Shown in pieces: positions 25,103 to 34,148 of a stretch of DNA of 64,000 bases. Origin of the DNA: Caryophanales bacterium. GTDB lineage: Bacteria > Bacillota_I > Bacilli_A > RF39 > UBA660. The stretch spans positions 58,704 to 122,703 of the forward strand of contig JAEEJY010000037.1 of assembly GCA_016282155.1 (NCBI GenBank), in the 5' to 3' direction. How positions within the stretch are numbered: the stretch's first letter is position 1; every line of letters starts with the position of its first letter. A model generated the notes under the pieces. That model was not told the origin of the DNA. It ran no database searches and was given only the letters and a program-made list of their open reading frames with translations. Both the position numbers and the translations under genes were made by a program.

Positions 25103-26441
25103 TCTTAAATTTAAGACATGGTTATGTATTTTAACTTACTCTATTTTGATTCTTATATTACTTTGGACTATTCAAGTACTACTACTTAATAAATTCTATG
25201 AAAAATCAAAAACCAAAGATTTAAATAAAGCAATTAATGAAATAGTGGAAGCTTTTAATGATAATCGTTTGAGTAAAGATATTGAAAGCATTATTCGTGA
25301 TAATGGGGTATGTGCTCAAATATATTTAGCAAAAACTAAAATATATGATATGTCTCATATTAATAAAGGTTGTTTTAATGAAATAAATAGAGACTTTATT
25401 AAGGAATTTATTAATAACAATGAAGAAAGTGCTACTTATAAATTTATTAATACAAAATTTAATAATAAAGTTCTTATTAAAGCAGTTAGATTTAATAATA
25501 TAACTGTATTTGCTAGTACTTCTTTAGCGCCTATTGATGCAACTATTGCTATTTTAAGAAACGAATTTATTATCGTATCAATTATTGTTTTAATATTATC
25601 TTGCATAATTGGAGTAATTATTGCTAATAAATTAAGTAATCCTATTATCGAAATAAATAATGGGGCTAATGAACTTGCTAAAGGGAACTATGATAATAAC
25701 TTAGTAGTTAATAATGGTATCTTAGAATTTGAAGAACTAGCTGATACTTTAAATAAAGCAAGTAGTGAACTTGCCAAAACTGATAAACTAGAAAAAGAAT
25801 TAATAGCGAATGTTTCTCACGATATTAAAACACCGCTTACAATGATAAAAGCATATGCTGAAATGGTAAGAGATTTAACTTATAAAGATAAGAAAAAACG
25901 TGATGAAAATTTAAATGTTATTATCGATGAAGTAGATCGTTTAAATATTTTAGTTAATGATATGTTAGATTATTCTATTTTAGAATCTAAAACAAAAGAA
26001 CTTGAAATAACAACTTTTGATATAACGAGCGTTATAAAAGATATTATTAAAAAATATACTTATTTAAGTGATATTAAGATTAATTTTAATAATAAAGATA
26101 AAGTTTTAGTATCTGCAGATTTACATCGAATTGAACAAGTTATGTATAATCTTATTAATAATGCAATTAACCATGTTGGGGAAGATAAAACAGTTACTAT
26201 TAATATAATTAAAAATAGAATTGAAGTATCTGATACCGGTGAGGGAATTGATCCTAAAGATATTAATCATATATGGAAAAGATATTATAAGATTGATAAA
26301 ACTCATAGAAGAGATAAGGTTGGTACTGGTATTGGTTTATCAATAGTAGCAGCCATCTTAAAACAACATAATTTTAAATATGGAGTAAATTCTATTAAAA
26401 ATAAGAAAACTACATTCTGGTTCGAATTTAATCAAAAATAA
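25083..26441 (+). CDS. Membrane histidine kinase (HAMP, HisKA, HATPase)
   Basis: 452 aa. Two membrane helices (about 12-34 and 160-183) flank a sensor region of about 125 residues. A HAMP segment leads to VSHDIKTPLTMIKAYAE (phosphorylated His at about 246), the N-box NLINNAINH, G1 DTGEGI and G2 GTGIGLSIV. No ATG is available near the start. TTG 25083 has GGGG about seven bases upstream and gives a basic N-terminus; GTG 25065 is the alternative and lacks a ribosome site. It overlaps the response regulator gene by 20 bp, showing a cognate pair. Confidence 0.9.
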   Translation: MKLKKNSLKFKTWLCILTYSILILILLWTIQVLLLNKFYEKSKTKDLNKAINEIVEAFNDNRLSKDIESIIRDNGVCAQIYLAKTKIYDMSHINKGCFNEINRDFIKEFINNNEESATYKFINTKFNNKVLIKAVRFNNITVFASTSLAPIDATIAILRNEFIIVSIIVLILSCIIGVIIANKLSNPIIEINNGANELAKGNYDNNLVVNNGILEFEELADTLNKASSELAKTDKLEKELIANVSHDIKTPLTMIKAYAEMVRDLTYKDKKKRDENLNVIIDEVDRLNILVNDMLDYSILESKTKELEITTFDITSVIKDIIKKYTYLSDIKINFNNKDKVLVSADLHRIEQVMYNLINNAINHVGEDKTVTINIIKNRIEVSDTGEGIDPKDINHIWKRYYKIDKTHRRDKVGTGIGLSIVAAILKQHNFKYGVNSIKNKKTTFWFEFNQK

Positions 26442-26464
26442 AAAGTAGCTTAGCTACTTTTTTA
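26440..26464. terminator. Bidirectional terminator between convergent genes
   Basis: Stem AAAAGTAGC/GCTACTTTT around TTA, with A-tract and T-tract. It serves the histidine kinase (+) and methyltransferase (-) genes. Confidence 0.85.
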
Positions 26465-27224
26465 TTATATCTACTAAATGGGATGCTGCTCCAAGCATCT
26501 CTTTTTTACTAGATATTTGATATATATAATCAAGATATAAATTAAATTCATCTTCATTCATTTTATTAATATAAGTTCTTATATAGTCTGATGGACCTTC
26601 TGGACTAAAAATATCTATTCTAGTTAAATTAAGTTCTTTATTTAAAGCATTGATATCGTCTAATGTTAAATAACTATATAAATCTTTAGAATCAGGAGTT
26701 ACTTTAAAATTAGTATCTACTTTATGATTATTTTTTTCATCAATTATTGTATGATCCATAAAACCATGTCTTATAATTGCATAATCATTCATACAATATT
26801 GAATCATGATAATACCATCATCTTTAATTAAGCGTTTTGCCTCATTTAAAGCCTTTATTTTTTCTTCCTTTGATATTAGATGATACATTGGTCCAAAAAG
26901 TAAAATAACGTCATATGAGGCATCTTTTAGCATATTTAAGTTAGTTGCATTAGCATTAATTACTTTTATATCTTTTGCTTTAGCCTCAATCATTTTAGCA
27001 TTATGTTTAACTAGTTCTACAGCTGTTACTTCGCAACCTAATTTAGTAAGTTCTAGGGAGTATCTACCAGAACCTGCACCTACATCTAAAACTTTCATGC
27101 CCTTGGTTATATATTTTTTAATATATTTCATAGTTGTTGTAAATTCAACTATTCCATGACGATGAGTAAGTCTTTTATCTTCATTAAATTTATTATAATA
27201 AGTTACTAGATTTTCTTCATTCAT
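26454..27224 (-). CDS. Class I SAM-dependent methyltransferase
   Basis: 256 aa. KVLDVGAGSGRYSLELTKLG (about 44-63) is the SAM-binding motif I, TAVELV the acidic loop, and DVILLFGPMYHL motif II. The N-terminus YYNKFNEDKRLTHRHGIVEFTTTMKYI is typical of a group of uncharacterised small-molecule or protein methyltransferases in Firmicutes. Substrate unknown. It is a single-gene unit convergent with the histidine kinase. Confidence 0.85.
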   Translation of the reverse strand: MNEENLVTYYNKFNEDKRLTHRHGIVEFTTTMKYIKKYITKGMKVLDVGAGSGRYSLELTKLGCEVTAVELVKHNAKMIEAKAKDIKVINANATNLNMLKDASYDVILLFGPMYHLISKEEKIKALNEAKRLIKDDGIIMIQYCMNDYAIIRHGFMDHTIIDEKNNHKVDTNFKVTPDSKDLYSYLTLDDINALNKELNLTRIDIFSPEGPSDYIRTYINKMNEDEFNLYLDYIYQISSKKEMLGAASHLVDIIKK

Positions 27225-27293
27225 AAAATCACCATAATTACTTTAACATACTTAAAAAATAAGTGCAATAATAATTGCTTTTAAGTAATTTTT

Positions 27294-27302
27294 TGTTATA
27301 AT
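27294..27302 (+). promoter_or_regulatory. Extended -10 promoter giving an almost leaderless mRNA
   Basis: TGTTATAAT ends seven bases before ATG 27309, so the expected transcript start coincides with the start codon. An AT-rich hairpin-forming stretch (GCAAT/ATTGC, about 27264-27279) lies upstream. Confidence 0.6.
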
Positions 27303-27308
27303 TTAAGT

Positions 27309-28688
27309 ATGAAACAAAAGATAATTAACAGAAGAAACATTTTAAATACGATATTTTACTTGGGTTATGTAATCCTATTATTCTTTGTATTTACAAGACA
27401 TGAGAATTGGTTTGATGAAGCCCAATCTTTTTTGCTTGCTAAATTACCAATAAATGAGTTATTTACAGCTTTAAAGAGTGAAGGGCATCCAATTACCTGG
27501 TATCTTATTTTAAAAGGATATATTCTTTTAGGATTTAAATATGAGTATGTAGGAATTATTTCGGTTATTTTTTCAAGTATTAGTGCTCTTATAATTTTAA
27601 AAAAATCAAAATTAAATATCTTTGTTAATTATATAATTTTATTATGTCCAATGTTTTTGTTTTATAGTGGGATAATTGCTCGTAGTTATAGCCTAATATT
27701 ATTATTAATGACTATTCTAACTTTTATCTATAAAGATAGAGAAAAACATTATCTAAGTTACGGAATTATTTTATTTCTACTTTTAAATACGCATGTTATT
27801 ATGTTAGGATTTGTTGCATCTATTTGTTTAATCGATTTATATAATGCTTTATTTAAGAATAAATATATATCTAAAGATTTATTTATTAGTTATTTAATTG
27901 TTTTAATAGGAGTATTTTTCTTACTTATTCAACTAACAGGTAGTTTAGATTCTAATATCCTAGTAACAAATAATAAGTTCTCTTTTAATCTTTTATATCT
28001 TACTTTAAGAAGTATTGGCTATGGATGCTTTTACTATACTAATTTAGTTAATATTGGTTTAATTATGTTTGGGGTTATAATTATCTATTTAATTCATAAA
28101 AAAGAAGATGAATTATTATTTATCTATTTATTCTCATTTATGTTTTTATTAATTGTATTTTCTTTATTATGGCAATATAGTGCCCATATGTCTCCAGGAA
28201 TTATAAGTATTTTAATATTTATCCTAATGAATTTATATCTTAAATTAAAAACAAAAAAAGATAAAATTATCTTATCAATAATAATAGTTTTCCTATTTAG
28301 TCCAATGATTATAACAAGTTATAAATATATAACAAAAGATATAAATGGTGAATTTTCAGGTAGTAAGATGACTGCTAAGTATGTAAGATCTTACATAAAA
28401 GACGATTATAATTTGTACTGCTATACAGCGGTAGACTGTTTATCAATAATCCCATATCTTCCTAATTATAATTTCTATAAAATAGGTACTCATGAAAAGA
28501 TAGAATATGTTGATTGGAATGATAAAAATTTATATAATTATAATTTTGCTATAGAAGATATCAATAAATATAGAGTAAATTATATCATTGAAGATAATAT
28601 ACGTACTAAGATAGATTCAAGAATACTATATCGTAATAATCGTACCAATATAAATGAAGATTACATCGTAAGAAAGGTCATGAGATAA
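27309..28688 (+). CDS. GT-C family membrane glycosyltransferase (PMT/ArnT-like)
   Basis: 459 aa with about ten to eleven membrane helices and an extracytoplasmic C-terminal part. ENWFDEAQSFLLAK (about 34-47) carries the acidic residue found in the first outer loop of GT-C enzymes, and EGHPITWYLILK is the next conserved block. GT-C enzymes use polyprenyl-phosphate sugars outside the membrane. ATG 27309 has no visible ribosome site and lies at the expected transcript start. It runs one base ahead of the flavoprotein gene at 28690, so the two are co-expressed. Confidence 0.78.
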   Translation: MKQKIINRRNILNTIFYLGYVILLFFVFTRHENWFDEAQSFLLAKLPINELFTALKSEGHPITWYLILKGYILLGFKYEYVGIISVIFSSISALIILKKSKLNIFVNYIILLCPMFLFYSGIIARSYSLILLLMTILTFIYKDREKHYLSYGIILFLLLNTHVIMLGFVASICLIDLYNALFKNKYISKDLFISYLIVLIGVFFLLIQLTGSLDSNILVTNNKFSFNLLYLTLRSIGYGCFYYTNLVNIGLIMFGVIIIYLIHKKEDELLFIYLFSFMFLLIVFSLLWQYSAHMSPGIISILIFILMNLYLKLKTKKDKIILSIIIVFLFSPMIITSYKYITKDINGEFSGSKMTAKYVRSYIKDDYNLYCYTAVDCLSIIPYLPNYNFYKIGTHEKIEYVDWNDKNLYNYNFAIEDINKYRVNYIIEDNIRTKIDSRILYRNNRTNINEDYIVRKVMR

Positions 28689-28689
28689 T

Positions 28690-30246
28690 ATGAAGAAAGT
28701 TGTTATTGTAGGAGCGGGACCTGCTGGTTTAACCGCAGCTTATAAGTTACTTAAAGATAGTAATAAATATGAGGTTCTTATTTTAGAAAAAGAATCTTTA
28801 GTTGGTGGGATATCTAAAAGTATTAATTTTGATAATTATATAGTTGATACAGGAATTCACCGCTTTTTTTCTAAGAGTGATGAGGTAAATAATATATGGA
28901 AAGAACTACTTCCTTTACAAAGTAAATTATCTTATGATGATAAACTATTAGATAGGAAGCTTAATCTTGATAAAAATGGAATTGATCCTAATAAAAGTGA
29001 TGATGTTCTTTTAATTAAAAATAGAGTTACTAGAATACTTTATGATAATAAATTTTATGATTATCCTGTTAGTATGAATATGAATACTATTAAAAATCTA
29101 GGATTTATTAATATATTAGCCGCAGGCTTTAGTTACTTAAAAGCGCTAATTTTTAAGAAGAAAGAAGATAGTTTAGAAAACTTCTATATAAATCGTTTTG
29201 GAAAAAAACTTTATAATATGTTTTTTGAAAGCTATACAGAAAAAGTTTGGGGTATTCATCCTAGTAAAATAGATGCTTCTTGGGGTAGTCAAAGAGTTAA
29301 AGGCCTATCTATTAGAAAAGTACTTCTTGATATGTTTAATAAAAAAAGAAAGAAGAAGAATTTAAGTAATACAGAAACCTCTTTAATTGAATCGTTTTAT
29401 TATCCTAAAAAAGGATGCATCGCAATGTATGAAAAGATGCGTGATGAAATAATTAAAATGGGTGGTAAGATTATCCTAAATGCAGAAGTTAATAAAATTC
29501 ATATAAAAAATAATACTATTAAGAGTATTGACTATTTAAAAAATAATAAAATTGTTAATGAAAAATGTGATTATCTAATATCTTCCATGCCTATTAAAGA
29601 TTTAATTAGTAATATGGATATAGATGTACCTAAAAACATTTATAATTACGCAACTAAACTGCCATACCGTAGTTTTATGTCTGTTGTATTTGTTTTAGAT
29701 AAATTAAATTTAAAAAATGAAACAAATATTAAAACTATTAATAATATTGTTCCAGATTCTTGGATATATATCCAAGAAAAGAATGTCTCTTTAGGTAGAA
29801 TTCAAATATTTAATAATTGGAGTCCATATATCTTTCCAGATTTAAAATCATTTAAAAAAGATATTCTAATAAGTTTTGAATATTTTTGTGACGAAAATGA
29901 TAAATACTGGAATATGAAAAAAGAAGACTTTATTAAATTTGCTAAAGAAGAGGGAATAAAACTTAATTTATTTAAAGAGAATAATGTAAAAAAAGCATTC
30001 CAAATTAAAATACCAAAAGCATATCCGGCTTATTTCGGTACATATAAATATATGCCTAAAATAGAAAAATATATAGATAGTTTTAGTAATTTATATTGTA
30101 TTGGAAGAAACGGTGAACATAAATATAATAATATGGATCATTCGATGTTAACAGGAATAACAGTTAGTAATGTTATTATAAATAACTTAGATAAAAAAAT
30201 AATTTGGGATGTTAATACAGAAAAATGTTATAACGAAGAAAAATAG
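28690..30246 (+). CDS. FAD-dependent oxidoreductase, UDP-galactopyranose-mutase-like
   Basis: 518 aa. KKVVIVGAGPAGLTAAYKLL is the dinucleotide-binding fold, followed by ILEKESLVGGISKS. FFESYTEKVWGIHPSKIDASWGSQRVKG and the C-terminal YCIGRNGEHKYNNMDHSMLTG are typical of the UDP-galactopyranose mutase/protoporphyrinogen-oxidase-like group found beside membrane glycosyltransferases. It may rearrange or oxidise an activated sugar for the GT-C partner. Family membership is clear; the exact reaction is not. Confidence 0.8.
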   Translation: MKKVVIVGAGPAGLTAAYKLLKDSNKYEVLILEKESLVGGISKSINFDNYIVDTGIHRFFSKSDEVNNIWKELLPLQSKLSYDDKLLDRKLNLDKNGIDPNKSDDVLLIKNRVTRILYDNKFYDYPVSMNMNTIKNLGFINILAAGFSYLKALIFKKKEDSLENFYINRFGKKLYNMFFESYTEKVWGIHPSKIDASWGSQRVKGLSIRKVLLDMFNKKRKKKNLSNTETSLIESFYYPKKGCIAMYEKMRDEIIKMGGKIILNAEVNKIHIKNNTIKSIDYLKNNKIVNEKCDYLISSMPIKDLISNMDIDVPKNIYNYATKLPYRSFMSVVFVLDKLNLKNETNIKTINNIVPDSWIYIQEKNVSLGRIQIFNNWSPYIFPDLKSFKKDILISFEYFCDENDKYWNMKKEDFIKFAKEEGIKLNLFKENNVKKAFQIKIPKAYPAYFGTYKYMPKIEKYIDSFSNLYCIGRNGEHKYNNMDHSMLTGITVSNVIINNLDKKIIWDVNTEKCYNEEK

Positions 30247-30270
30247 TGTATAATGAAAATAGGTGAGAGT

Positions 30271-31224
30271 ATGAAAAAGGGTTTTACATTGATTGAATTA
30301 CTTGCAGTTATTTTAATTCTAGGAGTTATTGCTTTAATTGCAGTACCTAGAATCAACAACATAGTTGAAGAAGCTCGTGTAGGAGCAGCTAAAAGAAACG
30401 CTGACGTTTATAAACAGGCAGTCGAAAATATGGTGGCAATTAAGGCTCTGCATAATGAAACATTAGTAGATGGAGTATATACAGTAGCTCAATTAAAAGA
30501 CGATATTAAAATTAAAAATACAACTCCTGATAGTGGTAGTATTACTCTTCATGGTGGTTCTGTTGTCTCTTGTAATCTATTTATAAGTGGCTATACAGTT
30601 ATATGTAATGGGGACGATTATACTGTAGTTAAAGGAACAGGATCTAATTTTGGTGGTACCATTTCAAATAATACGTCAGACCAAAGTTATTTAAAAATTT
30701 TATATATGAATCCAGCTAATTTAGCAGATACTTGTAATAGTAGTAATGCTATTAGTACAACATTAACTAATAGTGGATGTATGAAATTCTATATATTTAA
30801 AGAAACATCTACTACATATACAGCTATTCTAGATCATAACACAACAATAAATTTGGTATCTAATACAATGACTGAATTAAGAGAAAAGTTAACCACAAAC
30901 TTAAATAATGCAACTAGTGCCTGGGATGCAAATATTACCGCTCGTTTAATGAATCAAAACGACGTTGATATAACGGTAAGGAATGATGATTATACGAAAA
31001 GTCAAAAAGCTTGGCTTGTTGACCATTTGCTTACGGCAGACTCTGTTGATGGAGAATATCCACAAGGTTATTTTACTAGTATACCTGATGGTGAAAATTA
31101 TCAATATAATGTTGAGGAGTGGGGTGGACTTTCTTATGCTTCTAGAGGTGAAAACGCTTCAGTCTATAGCGGGCGTATAGGTATTAGACCTGTAATCGAA
31201 ATTCCAAAAGCAATATTAGAATAA
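30271..31224 (+). CDS. Type IV pseudopilin-like surface protein
   Basis: 317 aa. The start MKKGFTLIELLAVILILGVIALIAVP is a class III (prepilin peptidase) signal: basic leader, cleavage between G4 and F5, Glu at mature position 5, then a hydrophobic helix. The rest is an extracellular domain with three spread cysteines, ending in RIGIRPVIEIPK, a tail I associate with large surface proteins of related Firmicutes. It differs from the three DUF285 pseudopilins at 34-39 kb in its C-terminal domain. No pilus motor or prepilin peptidase is in the window. AGGTGAG selects ATG 30271; ATG 30253 overlaps the TATAAT at 30249-30254. Confidence 0.8.
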   Translation: MKKGFTLIELLAVILILGVIALIAVPRINNIVEEARVGAAKRNADVYKQAVENMVAIKALHNETLVDGVYTVAQLKDDIKIKNTTPDSGSITLHGGSVVSCNLFISGYTVICNGDDYTVVKGTGSNFGGTISNNTSDQSYLKILYMNPANLADTCNSSNAISTTLTNSGCMKFYIFKETSTTYTAILDHNTTINLVSNTMTELREKLTTNLNNATSAWDANITARLMNQNDVDITVRNDDYTKSQKAWLVDHLLTADSVDGEYPQGYFTSIPDGENYQYNVEEWGGLSYASRGENASVYSGRIGIRPVIEIPKAILE

Positions 31225-31248
31225 AAGTATATCTTTTATTCTTTTATT
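31220..31248 (+). terminator. Weak AT-rich terminator after the pseudopilin gene
   Basis: Stem AATAAAAG/CTTTTATT with a TATAT loop, then CTTTTATTT. It overlaps the stop codon. Confidence 0.55.
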
Positions 31249-31250
31249 TA

Positions 31251-31259
31251 TGATATAAT
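31251..31259 (+). promoter_or_regulatory. Extended -10 promoter of holA
   Basis: TGATATAAT, about 24 bases before ATG 31284, with AGGAGAT in the leader. Confidence 0.65.
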
Positions 31260-31283
31260 TAAATAAGCATAGGAGATGTATTT

Positions 31284-32222
31284 ATGGTTTATTTATTTTA
31301 CAGCAAAGAATCATTTTTAATAAAAAAAGAAATAGATAAAATTATAAAAGACAACAACATAGATTTAATCAATATTAATACCTATGATTTAAATTCAGAT
31401 AGTATTAAAGATGTTATTGATGATGCAGAAACTTTCTCTATGTTTGATGATAAAAAAATAATTATTGTAAATAATAGTTATATATTTGCTACTAAAAAAG
31501 GTAATTTAGAACAAAATACTGATTTATTATTAAAATATTTAGATAATATTAATCCTAGTACTATACTTATCTTTAATTTTACCGATTCTAAAGTAGACGA
31601 GAAGAAAAAAATAGTAAAATCTTTAAAAAATATAGGTGTTATTAAAGATTTGGATTCAATTTATAATATTAATAGTATTATTAAAGATTTATTTAATCCA
31701 TACGTAATTAATGATAAAGATATTAAACTTCTCATTGAAAGAGTTGGTACTAATTTAAATATGCTTTCATGTGAAATAGATAAAATTAAAGCATATAAAG
31801 ATAAAGATTTAACTATCACAAGTGATGATATTAATAAATTAACGCATCAAAATATTGAAGCAGATATGTTTCTACTTGTTGATACAATTATTAATAATGA
31901 TAAAGAAAAAAGTATTCAAATATATAAAGAACTCATTAATAATAACGAGGAACCTATCGCTATTATAATTACTTTAGCTAATAAGATTAGAAACATCTAC
32001 ATAACTAAAGAATTATTAAGAAAAGGGTATAGTGAAGTAGATATAGCTGGTATATTAGGTGTTAAACCGGGATACTTATATTATTTAAGAAATTCAATTA
32101 ATAAATATGATAGTTATACATTATATAATTTATTATCTAAATTAGCTGATTTAGACTATAATATAAAAACAAATAAAATAGATAAATATACAGCTTTAGA
32201 GCTATTTATCTTAGAAAAGTAG
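31284..32222 (+). CDS. holA: DNA polymerase III delta subunit
   Basis: 312 aa, typical for HolA. MVYLFYSKESFLIKKEIDKI is the N-terminal signature, DDAETFSMFDDKKIIIVNN the strand after the arginine-finger-less AAA core, and the C-terminal IAIIITLANKIRNIYITKELL with KPGYLYYLRNSINKY is the conserved clamp-opening helical domain. It is the wrench of the clamp loader that opens the sliding clamp. AGGAGAT precedes ATG 31284. Followed seven bases later by a small membrane protein gene. Confidence 0.92.
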   Translation: MVYLFYSKESFLIKKEIDKIIKDNNIDLININTYDLNSDSIKDVIDDAETFSMFDDKKIIIVNNSYIFATKKGNLEQNTDLLLKYLDNINPSTILIFNFTDSKVDEKKKIVKSLKNIGVIKDLDSIYNINSIIKDLFNPYVINDKDIKLLIERVGTNLNMLSCEIDKIKAYKDKDLTITSDDINKLTHQNIEADMFLLVDTIINNDKEKSIQIYKELINNNEEPIAIIITLANKIRNIYITKELLRKGYSEVDIAGILGVKPGYLYYLRNSINKYDSYTLYNLLSKLADLDYNIKTNKIDKYTALELFILEK

Positions 32223-32229
32223 GGATGAT

Positions 32230-32817
32230 ATGAATAATAAGGGACTTAATATCTTAGCAATTGTTATTGTAATACTAGTAATAAGTTTTGGAGGATTTGT
32301 TGGCTATACTTATTTTAATAAAGATAAGGATGTTACTCCAAAAAGAACTAGAACTGTTACTGTTATAGAAAATAGGACTATAAATAGTAAAATTAAAATA
32401 AATGGTAAGATACCAGCTTTTGAATATAATAATTCTGCTTTAACAGAACTAAATACAAAAATCTATGAGGATGCTGTCAACTTAATAAATAAATTTAATA
32501 ATGAATATAGCAAATATAAAGATGTTTATCCAAATAGTAAAGAAACTAGTATTAAATATGAATATACTTATTTATATGAAAGAAATACTATTGGATTAAT
32601 TATTACAACAGGTTTAATAGTTGATAGTGCTATAGTATCAGATAAAACATATAATTTATTCTATAATGTTGGGATTAAGAGTTTCCTAAATCTTCAAGAA
32701 GGATTTAACATATTCGAAAGAAGAAATAAAATAAGTATTGATGCAAATTGTCTTACTTTAGACTATATGGAACAAAATGCATGTGCTGATGCTTATGTTA
32801 AATTAAAAAAGTACTAA
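32230..32817 (+). CDS. Uncharacterised membrane-anchored 195-aa protein
   Basis: Not recognised. One N-terminal membrane helix (about 8-28) and an extracellular domain of about 160 residues with two cysteines near the C-terminus (ISIDANCLTLDYMEQNACADAY) that could form a disulfide. It sits seven bases after holA and shares its transcript; a functional link to replication is unlikely given the topology. Confidence 0.65.
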   Translation: MNNKGLNILAIVIVILVISFGGFVGYTYFNKDKDVTPKRTRTVTVIENRTINSKIKINGKIPAFEYNNSALTELNTKIYEDAVNLINKFNNEYSKYKDVYPNSKETSIKYEYTYLYERNTIGLIITTGLIVDSAIVSDKTYNLFYNVGIKSFLNLQEGFNIFERRNKISIDANCLTLDYMEQNACADAYVKLKKY

Positions 32818-32833
32818 TTATATAGTACTTTTT
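32806..32833. terminator. Bidirectional terminator between convergent genes
   Basis: Stem AAAAAGTACT/AGTACTTTTT around AATTATAT. It serves the 32230 gene (+) and rarA (-). Confidence 0.85.
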
Positions 32834-34046
32834 ATTTGTTTATTTTTTTAATTTTATTATAAATATCAACTAATTGTTTTTCATAACTACTAGTTAATTT
32901 ATACATATAATATTCTTTATTTTTTAATTTATCTGGTAAATATTGTTGTTTTACATAACCATTTGGATAATCGTGAGGATATTTATAGTCGGGACTGTTT
33001 GTCTTAATATGACTAGGAACATCACCAATATTACCACTACGCACATCTTCTAAAGCTTTATAAATACTTGCTTCTCCAGAATTTGATTTAGGCGATAGAG
33101 CCATTTCAATTATAACTGTACCAATTGGAATAACTGCTTCTGGTAGTCCTAATCTTTCACAAGCATTAATCATTGCATCTACTTTAGGGCCAATCGATGG
33201 ATTAGCAAGTCCTATATCTTCATAGGCAATAACGGTTAATCTACGAAATAAAATATCTAAGTCTTCTGCCTCGATTAATCTTGCAGCATAGTGTAGAGCT
33301 GCATTTACATCACTGCCACGAATACTTTTTTGTAAAGCACTAATAGTATCATAATGACCATCATCACTTGCATCATAACTATTAATAGGTTTATTACAAG
33401 AACTTTTAACAATATCAATATTAATTTCATGATTAGTAGCTGTATAGTAACATACTTCAAGTAAATTATAAGCATATCTTAAATCACCATTTGCTAAAGT
33501 AGCAATAGCTTCTAAACTTTTTTTATCAATTTTAATATCTTTTAAATAAATACTTTTACAAGCTTTTTTAAGTCCTTTAATAACATCTTCATTAGTTAAA
33601 GATTTTAATTCATATATTTGACAACGTGATCTAATAGCAGGATTAATTTTATGATATGGATTAGAACTTGTTAAACCAATTAAAATAATTAAACCTGATT
33701 CTAAATAGGGAAGAAGTAAATCTTGTTTATCCTTATTCATACGATGAATTTCATCCATAATAACAACAAGACCTTTATACATTTTGGCTTCTTCAATAAC
33801 AACATCAAAATCTTTTTTACTATTTATAACAGCATTAAGCATGCGATATTTCAAACCTAATTCATTTACAATAGCTGTAGCGATAGTAGTTTTACCAATA
33901 CCGGGTTTACCATATAAAATCATTGAGAATATTCTTTTATTTTTAATTAAATTAGTTAAAACCTTATCTTTACCTAATAGATGTGTTTGACCAATTACAT
34001 CTTTAGTAGTTAGGGGTCTTAATTTAACGGCTAAAGGTTCAAACAT
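32832..34046 (-). CDS. rarA: Replication-associated recombination protein A (RarA/MgsA)
   Basis: 404 aa AAA+ ATPase. FEPLAVKLRPLTTKDVIGQTHLL is the family start; GKPGIGKTT (46-54) is Walker A, VIMDEIHRM Walker B, and TSSNPYHKINPAIRSRCQIYEL holds sensor 1 and the arginine finger. The C-terminal YEDIGLANP and KSNSGEASIYKALEDVR blocks are typical of RarA. It acts at stalled replication forks. I place the start at 34046 because AGGAAGTGAT lies just upstream on the minus strand; a start at 34082 would add 12 residues that lie over the promoter. Confidence 0.93.
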   Translation of the reverse strand: MFEPLAVKLRPLTTKDVIGQTHLLGKDKVLTNLIKNKRIFSMILYGKPGIGKTTIATAIVNELGLKYRMLNAVINSKKDFDVVIEEAKMYKGLVVIMDEIHRMNKDKQDLLLPYLESGLIILIGLTSSNPYHKINPAIRSRCQIYELKSLTNEDVIKGLKKACKSIYLKDIKIDKKSLEAIATLANGDLRYAYNLLEVCYYTATNHEINIDIVKSSCNKPINSYDASDDGHYDTISALQKSIRGSDVNAALHYAARLIEAEDLDILFRRLTVIAYEDIGLANPSIGPKVDAMINACERLGLPEAVIPIGTVIIEMALSPKSNSGEASIYKALEDVRSGNIGDVPSHIKTNSPDYKYPHDYPNGYVKQQYLPDKLKNKEYYMYKLTSSYEKQLVDIYNKIKKINK

Positions 34047-34065
34047 AATATCACTTCCTAAAAAT

Positions 34066-34074
34066 ATTTTATCA
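34066..34074 (-). promoter_or_regulatory. Extended -10 promoter of rarA
   Basis: Reads TGATAAAAT on the minus strand, about 20 bases before ATG 34046. Confidence 0.5.
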
Positions 34075-34110
34075 AAAATCAATAAAATATTCCATATTTA
34101 TATACAGATA

Positions 34111-34119
34111 TGTTATAAT
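34111..34119 (+). promoter_or_regulatory. Extended -10 promoter of the DUF285 pseudopilin genes
   Basis: TGTTATAAT, about 30 bases before ATG 34149, with TAGGAGGAAAAT as a strong ribosome site. Confidence 0.7.
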
Positions 34120-34148
34120 TTAGATATAGTAGATACTAGGAGGAAAAT

